Shown in pieces: positions 15,087 to 20,742 of a DNA stretch of 20,742 bases. Location of the stretch: the IMG/VR virus record IMGVR_UViG_3300044695_003245, positions 1 through 20,742 of that record. The stretch is one strand, 5' to 3'. The first letter of the stretch is position 1, and each line of letters begins with the position of its first letter. Below the pieces are notes generated by a model. The model was given only the letters and a program-made list of their open reading frames with translations, made no database searches and was not told the DNA's origin. Made by a program: the position numbers and the translations under genes. Source of the DNA: a virus.

Positions 15087-15262
15087 CGGTTGAGACGAAA
15101 GATTTACGCTTGATTAAGAATGACTACGGTCATCGGATCAAGGCAGTGGAAGAAAAAGTGAGGGGAATGGAGAAGCGGATTGACTGGCTTGAAAAGTTGT
15201 TGTGGTTGTCCGCAGGCGCGGTAATTAGTTGGTTAGTGTCAATAGTTTTGAGGAATGTGTGA
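15083..15262 (+). CDS. Small coiled-coil protein with C-terminal membrane segment (XhlA-like), 59 residues
   Basis: The ATG at 15083 overlapping the previous stop is preferred to earlier in-frame starts, which lie inside the upstream gene. The 59 residues have an N-terminal helical coiled coil (KDLRLIKNDYGHRIKAVEEK, then GMEKRIDWLEKLL) and a C-terminal hydrophobic segment (LWLSAGAVISWLVSIVL), closely the layout of the hemolysin/holin-associated XhlA family. Such proteins assist holins. Stop and next start overlap (TGATG, 15260-15264). Holin-accessory function is inferred from layout and neighbours. Confidence 0.65.
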   Translation: MTVETKDLRLIKNDYGHRIKAVEEKVRGMEKRIDWLEKLLWLSAGAVISWLVSIVLRNV

Positions 15263-15489
15263 TGGAAGACGGGCAGATTTTATTCAACATTATTATCGGA
15301 ATCGCGGGGCTTTTCGGCGGTTGGATTCTGAATAACATCTCTCGTTCCATTGAGCGTCTGGACAAGGACGTTCGTGCGATGCCGTTGACCTACGTGACCC
15401 GCGTGGATTACCGCGCTGACATTGAAGAAATCAAAGCGATGCTGAACCGCATTAATGACAAGCTTGATGCCAAGGCGGATAAAGAATGA
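15262..15489 (+). CDS. Small membrane protein with C-terminal coiled coil, 75 residues
   Basis: Begins at ATG 15262 with a GAGGA ribosome site (15250-15254). Residues about 7-24 are hydrophobic (LFNIIIGIAGLFGGWILN), followed by helical charged sequence (ISRSIERLDKDVRAM) and a second helix (YRADIEEIKAMLNRINDKLD). It is the reverse of the preceding protein: membrane segment first, coiled coil second. The pair might interact. ATGA overlap with the following gene. A holin-like or holin-accessory role is possible; no family is firmly recognised. Confidence 0.65.
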   Translation: MEDGQILFNIIIGIAGLFGGWILNNISRSIERLDKDVRAMPLTYVTRVDYRADIEEIKAMLNRINDKLDAKADKE

Positions 15490-15899
15490 ACGAAACCACT
15501 GACATTGAAATGTTCAAGGAGCAAGTCCGTGCGGAACTCAACCGCTTGGAGGCGCAGTCTTCGGCTAAAGAAGTCGCCGGTAAGGCTATTGGTAAGGACG
15601 GCCTCAAGTACATCACGGTTATCGTGATCATCGGCGTTCTTTCTAGCCTTGCGTTGGATGGTGAAAAGATCGCTGCGGTGATGGGCCTCTTGGGTGCCTC
15701 GTTGACTGCGCTCATCTCTATGCTCAACAACATCGCCGGGGCTAATGAGAAAGAAGACAAGCCTGAGTTTGGCGTGATTAAGGAGTTGATCGGCAAGTTA
15801 GACAAACTGGACCGCAAGGAGATGCCGATGCGGGTTGATGTCGAAGGCGATCATGTCACTGTTACCAAGGGTGACGACGTAGTGAGGGCTAAAAAATGA
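15486..15899 (+). CDS. Two-segment membrane protein of the lysis cassette, 137 residues
   Basis: The N-terminal 40 residues are polar and helical (IEMFKEQVRAELNRLEAQS). Two hydrophobic stretches follow, about 42-57 (YITVIVIIGVLSSLAL) and 62-84 (IAAVMGLLGASLTALISML). The C-terminal 50 residues are charged (FGVIKELIGKLDKLDRKE) and end with a short beta-like segment (MRVDVEGDHVTVTKGDD). It overlaps both neighbours (ATGA at the start; TGA within ATGATG at the end). A holin-type role is plausible from the two membrane segments and location, but the long soluble C-terminus is unusual for a simple holin. Confidence 0.65.
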   Translation: MNETTDIEMFKEQVRAELNRLEAQSSAKEVAGKAIGKDGLKYITVIVIIGVLSSLALDGEKIAAVMGLLGASLTALISMLNNIAGANEKEDKPEFGVIKELIGKLDKLDRKEMPMRVDVEGDHVTVTKGDDVVRAKK

Positions 15900-16384
15900 T
15901 GACGTTAATTAGTACGTTTCTGTCTTTTCTTGCGGGTGGACTACCCAAAATCCTCCAGATTTTTCAAGACAGACAAGACAAGAAACACGAACTTGCCCTT
16001 GTCGCCGCCCAGAAAGAGCGTGAATTGGCTCTGATTGAACGAGGCCATATTGCTCAAGCGCGGGTAGAAGAAATCAAACTAGAGCAGATTCAAGTCCAAA
16101 CGGCAGGTGAAGAACGTCAAGCACTCTATGCCCACGACATGAAGATCGGTGAAGGCGCAAGTCAGTGGGTAGTTAACCTGCGGGCCAGTGTCCGTCCGGT
16201 CGTGACTTACATCTTCGTGTTGGAACTTGTGATCTTGAACATTACTGGGCTTTTTTACGCGTGGCAGCAAGGCGCACCGTTTGCCGTAGCCATGGACAGC
16301 GTGTTTTCCGATGACGAAATGCTGATCCTGTCGTCAATTATCGCATTCTGGTTCGGTACGCAGGCGTTCAGCGGTAAGAAGTAA
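15896..16384 (+). CDS. Holin of the 3TM (GTA-type) family
   Basis: Probable holin, which makes lesions in the inner membrane so that endolysin reaches the cell wall. The 162 residues have a hydrophobic N-terminus (about 3-23), a long charged helix (25-80, KKHELALVAAQKERELALIE), then LRASVRPVVTY (95-105) leading into a membrane segment (102-123, VVTYIFVLELVILNITGLFY) and a final one (about 142-158, MLILSSIIAFWFGTQAF). This is the pattern of the 3TM holins known from gene-transfer agents and phages. It lies directly before the endolysin, with TAATG overlap. The ATG at 15896 follows GAGGG (15884-15888); the adjacent ATG at 15899 is an alternative start. Confidence 0.82.
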   Translation: MMTLISTFLSFLAGGLPKILQIFQDRQDKKHELALVAAQKERELALIERGHIAQARVEEIKLEQIQVQTAGEERQALYAHDMKIGEGASQWVVNLRASVRPVVTYIFVLELVILNITGLFYAWQQGAPFAVAMDSVFSDDEMLILSSIIAFWFGTQAFSGKK

Positions 16385-16872
16385 TGAAGGTCAGCCCCGC
16401 TGCTCTGAAGATGATCAAGCATCATGAAGGTGTACGGACCAAGCCGTACCGATGCCCTGCTCTTCTTTGGACAGTCGGGGTTGGACATGTCATTGACCCT
16501 AACCATATCAAGGTGCCATTTGAAGAGCGGCGCAATTTACCGATACCCGATGGCTGGAACCGTGTCCTCACCATGGACGAGGTTGACGCTATTCTTGCTC
16601 AAGACCTTAACCGCTTTGAGCGTGGCGTGGCCCGCCTTTGCCCTTCTGCTCTTGGCAGTCAAGGAATCTTCGATAGTCTCGTTTCTTTCTCCTTCAACGT
16701 CGGCCTTGGAAATCTTCAGAGGTCTTCTCTTCGGATGAAGACAAACCGGGGAGAGTTTGAGGCTGCGGCTGAAGAGTTTATGAAGTGGACGAAGGCGGCT
16801 GGTCGAGTGCTGCCGGGTCTTGTTAAACGTCGGCAAGATGAACGTGCGTTGTATCTGTCAGGAGTTGCATAA
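16384..16872 (+). CDS. Endolysin, GH24 lysozyme (muramidase)
   Basis: Cuts peptidoglycan between N-acetylmuramic acid and N-acetylglucosamine at the end of infection. The 162-residue protein begins with the lysozyme motif IKHHEGVRTKPYRCP. Glu15, Cys24 and Thr30 (in LLWTVGVGHV) have the E-8aa-C/D-5aa-T spacing of T4-type lysozymes, with Cys where T4 has Asp20. Further family features are LTMDEVDAILAQDLNRFE (about 59-76), FDSLVSFSFNVGLGNLQRS (about 98-116) and LVKRRQDERALYL near the end. No signal or membrane segment is visible, so it needs the holin next to it. It is coupled to both neighbours by TAATG overlaps. Confidence 0.92.
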   Translation: MKVSPAALKMIKHHEGVRTKPYRCPALLWTVGVGHVIDPNHIKVPFEERRNLPIPDGWNRVLTMDEVDAILAQDLNRFERGVARLCPSALGSQGIFDSLVSFSFNVGLGNLQRSSLRMKTNRGEFEAAAEEFMKWTKAAGRVLPGLVKRRQDERALYLSGVA

Positions 16873-17519
16873 TGCCAGCAGCAATGACCTTTACCAGTTT
16901 GCAGTCGGACATCCGCAACTACCTTGAGCGTGGTGGGGCGACGGACCCGATTGTCTTTGATCAAATTCCGCGTCTCATTACGCTGGCTGAGCGGCGGATT
17001 GCGCGTGAGCTGAAGATTCAGGGTTTTCAGAATGTAGTCACGATGTCGATGCAGGCGGACGTTGCCGTGTATGCAAAGCCGGATCGGTGGCGAGATACCA
17101 TCAGCATTAACTACGGTACCGGCACGGGCAACAACACGCGGGTTCAGGTCTATCCAAGATCGTATGAATATGTGCGTGAGTATTGGCCAAACGAAACCGA
17201 AACAGACCCGCCAAAGTTTTACGCTGACTACAATTACAATTACTGGATCTTTGCCCCAACGCCCGATGCGGCGTACCCGGTAGAGATTCTGTATTACGAA
17301 CTGCCGCCGTTGTTGGATGATACGAATCAGACCAACTGGTTGTCGGAGTACGCGCCCAACTTGTTGCTGTATGGGTCGCTTGTGGAGGCGACGCCGTTTG
17401 TGAAGGACGACCAGCGCGTGCAGTTGTGGCAGTCCTACTACGACCGCGCTTTGGCGGCGTTGAATGGTGAAGACTTACAGAAGATCGTTGATCGGTCTAC
17501 GAATCGTCGGGAGGCTTAA
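16872..17519 (+). CDS. Head-tail adaptor protein, SU10-adaptor-like
   Basis: A 215-residue probable adaptor that sits between portal and tail. It begins with helical sequence (FTSLQSDIRNYLERGG, then FDQIPRLITLAERRIARELK), followed by a beta-rich middle with VYAKPDRWRDTISINYGTG and PPKFYADYNYNYWIFAPTP (about 118-136), and ends with helices (LSEYAPNLLLYGSLVEATPF, DRALAALNGEDLQ). This layout, especially the Y-W-x-F-A-P turn, matches the phage SU10 adaptor family as I know it. Finding it after the lysis genes rather than next to the portal is a little unusual. It overlaps the endolysin stop and is followed two bases later by the next gene. Confidence 0.75.
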   Translation: MPAAMTFTSLQSDIRNYLERGGATDPIVFDQIPRLITLAERRIARELKIQGFQNVVTMSMQADVAVYAKPDRWRDTISINYGTGTGNNTRVQVYPRSYEYVREYWPNETETDPPKFYADYNYNYWIFAPTPDAAYPVEILYYELPPLLDDTNQTNWLSEYAPNLLLYGSLVEATPFVKDDQRVQLWQSYYDRALAALNGEDLQKIVDRSTNRREA

Positions 17520-17521
17520 CA

Positions 17522-18718
17522 GTGCCTAGCTTTACTCAAACTTTCGGCGGAACGAACATCTATCCAAGTGATGTCTCGTACCGTTATGTGTCCCTGACGA
17601 TTGATCAGGTACTGGACTGGCCGCTGGAGACTGCACCGTCAAATGATGTCGTTGCATCCATTATGGATGTTAATGCGACGACGACCAGCCTTGTCATCAC
17701 GATGCCGGATGCGCGGGATGCGAGTACCGGCGAAACGGTGTTATTTAATAACGTAGGTTCTAACACCTTTACGGTCAAGACCAGCACGGGCGTGCAGATT
17801 TGTGCACCGTCTTCGGGCAGTACGTTTCAGATTTACCTGACGGATAACAGCACGGAGTCTGGAGCTTGGCGTTCGTTCCAATATGGTGCATCGGCTTCGG
17901 CTGCGAACGCGGCGGCACTTGCTGGTCTTGGTCTGAAGGCAATTGCGACGACGCTCAACCAATCGGTTCCGGTCAGTACGTTTAATAGCAATTACACGAC
18001 CTCAACAAGCGATAGAGCGAAGGCGCTAGTTTGGACGGGTGGTGCGGGAACATTGGCGTTTTCAACAGCGTCAATGCTTGGCAACGACTGGTTTGTCAAT
18101 GTCCGCAACAGCGGCACGGGCGATCTGACGCTAAACCCAAGCAGTTCAGAGACGATCAACGGCGAACTGACGCTGGTATTGTCTCCGGGCGACAGCGCGA
18201 TTGTGGTTACGGATGGCGTAGAGTTTTGGACGATTGGCTTCGGTCAGTCGGCTATCTATGCCTTTAGCTTGCTCCAGATTGACGTATCGGGAAGCGGCAA
18301 TTACACGCTTTCAATTGCGGAACTAAACAAGACGGCGTATGTCTTTACCGGCACCCTGACGGGTAATCGCGACATCATTGTTCCGACCACCGTACAGCAG
18401 TACTGGGTTAGCAATCAGACCTCTGGCTCTTATACGCTTGGTGTTCGCACTTCTTCTCAAGCAAGCCCCGGTGTCACGGTATCTTCCGCAGCCCGAGCCA
18501 TTTTGTATTGCGATGGTACGGATGTTGTAGACGCGGATACATCAACGATTGGTATTCCCGTTGCCGTCAGTCAGGGTGGTACGGGCGCAACAACCGCGAG
18601 CGGTGCAAGAACCAACTTGGGTGCAACGTCGATTGGTAACGCGGTCTTTACGGCTGCGAGTACTTCTGCGGCGCAGATTGCGCTGGGTCTTGACCCGATT
18701 GAAGGCGGTAGTTACTGA
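17522..18718 (+). CDS. Fibre-like virion protein with GGTG motif (GTG start)
   Basis: GTG 17522 is chosen for the GGGAGG ribosome site at 17509-17514. The 398-residue protein is Ser/Thr/Gly/Val-rich and beta-structured. Residues 1-35 (FTQTFGGTNIYPSDVSYRYV) look like a virion-binding end. Sections such as TIGFGQSAIYAF and LNKTAYVFTGTLTGNRDI, followed by QYWVSNQTSGSYTLGVRT, suggest repeated beta-domains. Near the end come AVSQGGTGATTASGARTNLG and a closing GGSY. The GGTGA-x-TASGARTNLG motif is shared with the first fibre (10612). A fibre or receptor-related protein is likely; which tail position it takes is unknown. Confidence 0.75.
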   Translation: MPSFTQTFGGTNIYPSDVSYRYVSLTIDQVLDWPLETAPSNDVVASIMDVNATTTSLVITMPDARDASTGETVLFNNVGSNTFTVKTSTGVQICAPSSGSTFQIYLTDNSTESGAWRSFQYGASASAANAAALAGLGLKAIATTLNQSVPVSTFNSNYTTSTSDRAKALVWTGGAGTLAFSTASMLGNDWFVNVRNSGTGDLTLNPSSSETINGELTLVLSPGDSAIVVTDGVEFWTIGFGQSAIYAFSLLQIDVSGSGNYTLSIAELNKTAYVFTGTLTGNRDIIVPTTVQQYWVSNQTSGSYTLGVRTSSQASPGVTVSSAARAILYCDGTDVVDADTSTIGIPVAVSQGGTGATTASGARTNLGATSIGNAVFTAASTSAAQIALGLDPIEGGSY

Positions 18719-20328
18719 TGCCACTTCAGCCGATCATCGTTCGCTCCGAACCCGGCATTAAGCGGGACGGAACGAAGTTTGAAGGTAACTTTTACGTGGA
18801 CGGACAATGGGTCCGGTTCCAGCGTGGGTTGCCGCGTAAGATCGGCGGGTATCGGGCGCTTCAAGACCGGCTGGATGGCATCGCCCGTGGCATGCACATT
18901 CACAATCATAATGGTTATACCTATGTCCACATAGGTACCAAGGACGGGGTGTTTCGTTTTCGGCTGGACCAGAATGGCAATTCCAGCATTGTGACCAACC
19001 GGACCAATGGTGGTTATGTATCAAACGCTAACTCGCTATATCAGTTTGATGTAGCGTTTAACACCACAAACAGCCAAAACGAAATACTGGCGCATGTTGC
19101 GCCAAACTTGGAAGACATTTCTTCAGATGCTGCGGGGCAGCTCTTTCAAGGTTTTGATAACGGAACGAGTCAGCTTACTCTTGTATCCGCAGTAACCGTT
19201 TCCGGTGGCATCGTTGCCTTGGCTCCGTATGTCTTTGCGTACGGGTCTGACGGATTTATTCAATGGAGTCGTTCGGGGTATACGGACAATTGGTCAGGCG
19301 GCGATGCGGGTAATGCGCGGGTTACAAGCCAAAAGATTGTCAAGGGTCTTCCGCTGCGTTCCGGTGCCGGTAACGCGCCTTCGGGACTTTTCTGGTCATT
19401 GGATTCGGTGATCCGTGCGACCTATGTTGGCGGTGCTCCGGTTTTCCAGTTTGACACCATTACCTCGCAGTCAAGCATCCTCTCTTCGCAAAGCGTGATT
19501 GAGTACGACGGTATTTACTTTTGGTGCGGCGTAGACCGCTTCCTAATGTTTAACGGTGTCGTGCGCGAAGTACCGAACTCGCTGAACCTAAACTGGTTCT
19601 ATGACAACTTGAACTACTCTCAGCGCCAGAAGGTGTTTGCGTTTAAGGTACCGCGCTGGGGCGAGATCTGGTGGTGCTACCCGAGGGGCAACGCGACCGA
19701 ATGTACACACGCAGTCATTTACAACGTGCGTGAGAATACGTGGTACGACACGGAACTTCCAAACGGCGGTCGCTCTGCGGGTCAGTATGCGCAGGTTTTC
19801 AGTTCCCCGCTCGTGGTGGGTGTGATTGATACCGAAACGGTTCAGTTCCGTGGTACGCAAGACAGCGAACGTCGGGTGACCGAAGATGGCAATCCGAGAA
19901 TTATTAACGACCCTCAAGGCTACGTGGTGTGGCAGCACGAGTATGGTACGGATGAGATTAATGGCGCTCAAATTCGACCTATTCGTTCTTGGTTTGAGAC
20001 TGCGGATATGTCTTTGGTGGCGTCAGAGCAGCCTCAGAATATGGCTATCCGGGTCGAGTACATAGAACCCGACTTTGTTCAGTCTGGGAACATGACCGTG
20101 GAAATCACAGGCCGCGCTAACGCAAGGTCTGCGGAAGTGACAAGTGATCCCAAGACGATCTTTGCCAATCTGACAGACCGTCAGCAGCAGTTGGTGTACT
20201 TCCGCGAAATTCGTCGCGAGTTGCGTTTCCGGTTTGAAAGCAACACGATTGGTGGGAATTATCAAACGGGGCAGATTATTGCGCACATTGAACCGGCAAC
20301 GGGCACGGTGCTTGGAGAGAATCCATGA
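18718..20328 (+). CDS. Packaged-DNA stabilisation (gp10-like) tail hub / stopper protein
   Basis: A 536-residue protein similar in style to P22 gp10 (phage stabilisation family), which plugs the portal after packaging. It starts PLQPIIVRSEPGIKRDGTKF, then FYVDGQWVRFQRGLPRKIGG (about 26-45), the beginning I associate with this family. The body has beta-propeller-like repeats: YVHIGTKDGVFRF, ILSSQSVIEYDGIYFWCGVD, FLMFNGVVREVPNS, WGEIWWCYPRG, VIYNVRENTWYDTELPNG. The C-terminal 120 residues include RSWFETADMSLV and IRRELRFRFESNTIGGNYQ. It starts by TGATG overlap and ends by ATGA overlap. The best match is by family look and context. Confidence 0.8.
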   Translation: MPLQPIIVRSEPGIKRDGTKFEGNFYVDGQWVRFQRGLPRKIGGYRALQDRLDGIARGMHIHNHNGYTYVHIGTKDGVFRFRLDQNGNSSIVTNRTNGGYVSNANSLYQFDVAFNTTNSQNEILAHVAPNLEDISSDAAGQLFQGFDNGTSQLTLVSAVTVSGGIVALAPYVFAYGSDGFIQWSRSGYTDNWSGGDAGNARVTSQKIVKGLPLRSGAGNAPSGLFWSLDSVIRATYVGGAPVFQFDTITSQSSILSSQSVIEYDGIYFWCGVDRFLMFNGVVREVPNSLNLNWFYDNLNYSQRQKVFAFKVPRWGEIWWCYPRGNATECTHAVIYNVRENTWYDTELPNGGRSAGQYAQVFSSPLVVGVIDTETVQFRGTQDSERRVTEDGNPRIINDPQGYVVWQHEYGTDEINGAQIRPIRSWFETADMSLVASEQPQNMAIRVEYIEPDFVQSGNMTVEITGRANARSAEVTSDPKTIFANLTDRQQQLVYFREIRRELRFRFESNTIGGNYQTGQIIAHIEPATGTVLGENP

Positions 20329-20558
20329 GTCTGCTGACAGATCCGCGTTATCACAAGCTTCAGGATTGGGCTGATTACACAGTCTTTGATTTGGAAGATT
20401 ACGGTCCAATTGCTCGACTTGAAAAAGAGTCTGAATGGCAAAATTGGGCGGCGGGTATCATTGGAATAAATGGCATTTCTCAGCAAAATCCGCCGTCGCC
20501 GTATCAGTTTGACGACTGGCGAGAGTGGGCGCTTCGCTTTTATCAGGTTTTGGATTAG
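20325..20558 (+). CDS. Small acidic/aromatic hypothetical protein, 77 residues
   Basis: Starts by ATGA overlap with the gp10-like gene. The 77-residue product is rich in Trp, Tyr, Phe, Asp and Glu (HKLQDWADYTVFDLEDYGP, then EWQNWAAGIIGINGIS, then QFDDWREWALRFYQVL). No membrane segment or known motif is visible. It is likely co-translated with the stopper gene and may be a tail-associated protein, but nothing defines its role. It is followed seven bases later by another start codon. Confidence 0.65.
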   Translation: MSLLTDPRYHKLQDWADYTVFDLEDYGPIARLEKESEWQNWAAGIIGINGISQQNPPSPYQFDDWREWALRFYQVLD

Positions 20559-20565
20559 GTGAACC

Positions 20566-20742
20566 ATGGCTAGTTATTACACGTATGGCTCAATTCCCGG
20601 CGCGGAAGACTACAGCAACGAAATGAGCGATCTAGGCTCTTTTGCTCCGCGTGGTGAGGTTATTTCGGGACTGCCTTTTGCGATGCCTGATGAAGATCGG
20701 TCTTACGTTCCGCGTGGAGAAGATGTTCCGGTAACTCCCTTG
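20566..20742 (+). CDS. Start of a further gene, 3' end outside window
   Basis: ATG 20566 opens a frame of 59 codons that runs off the window end. The N-terminus is MASYYTYGSIPGAEDYSNE, then FAPRGEVISGLPFAMPDEDR and YVPRGEDVPV. A short PRGE motif occurs twice (FAPRGEV and YVPRGED). The segment is polar and Pro/Gly-rich with no recognised family. It may be the N-terminus of a large virion protein, but too little is visible. The ribosome site is weak (AGGTGAACC). Confidence 0.6.
   Translation, partial: MASYYTYGSIPGAEDYSNEMSDLGSFAPRGEVISGLPFAMPDEDRSYVPRGEDVPVTPL

Noticed and set aside
14802-15899. Embedded spanin pair in the small membrane genes
   Set aside because: No lipobox (L-x-G/A-C) or signal-anchor plus Pro-rich outer partner could be recognised.
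1-20742. CRISPR array, tRNA or rRNA genes, IS element, integrase or reverse transcriptase (diversity-generating system)
   Set aside because: No direct-repeat/spacer pattern, tRNA-like cloverleaf, transposase or RT motif was seen. The repeat array is coding and spacerless.

Overview
The window reads as part of the structural and lysis region of a tailed double-stranded DNA bacteriophage. All supported genes lie on the + strand, are tightly packed, often overlap by 1-4 bases (ATGA, TAATG, TGATG), and carry typical bacterial Shine-Dalgarno sites. No tape-measure, sheath or tail-tube gene is seen. A P22-portal-like C-terminus, an SU10-type adaptor and a P22 gp10-like DNA-stabilisation protein are present, which suggests a short-tailed (podovirus-like) phage. 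The host is inferred to be a Gram-negative, probably proteobacterial and aquatic, from the 3TM (GTA-type) holin and phage-type hypothetical families such as DUF6321 and DUF6496. This host call is inference only.

Layout. Bases 1-5064 form the head module: the C-terminal part of the portal, two small proteins, a phage GroES-like co-chaperonin, an acidic coiled-coil scaffold-like protein, a conserved head-region protein, a small probable head protein and the major capsid protein. A GIY-YIG homing endonuclease with its own sigma70-like promoter follows (5093-6088). Then comes a short leader with interlocking inverted repeats (6092-6158), a small structural protein and a UUCG-tetraloop terminator-like hairpin. 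Bases 6474-10612 hold structural and accessory proteins: two beta-rich virion proteins, a DUF6321 protein, a 51-residue basic peptide, a KGG-rich protein with an EF-hand loop, a tail-tube/adaptor-like protein and a small cysteine-motif protein.

Bases 10612-14623 hold two consecutive tail fibre genes. The first contains a striking 30-bp (ten-residue) repeat array and appears to be split by a one-base frameshift near its start. Bases 14635-16872 are a lysis cassette: six small proteins (five of them with predicted membrane segments) and a GH24 endolysin. Bases 16872-20742 return to virion genes: adaptor, a third fibre-like protein, gp10-like stopper, a 77-residue unknown and an unfinished ORF running off the end.

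Functionally, the head genes assemble the procapsid (scaffold, capsid protein, possibly folded with help from the phage GroES acting with host GroEL). The adaptor and gp10-like proteins close the portal and attach the tail, the fibre genes make host-binding appendages, and the holin/endolysin block releases progeny. The most notable items are the frameshifted repeat-rich fibre, the possible pseudoknot downstream of the homing endonuclease, and the unusually crowded lysis cassette. I did not see a clearly new defence or counter-defence system.
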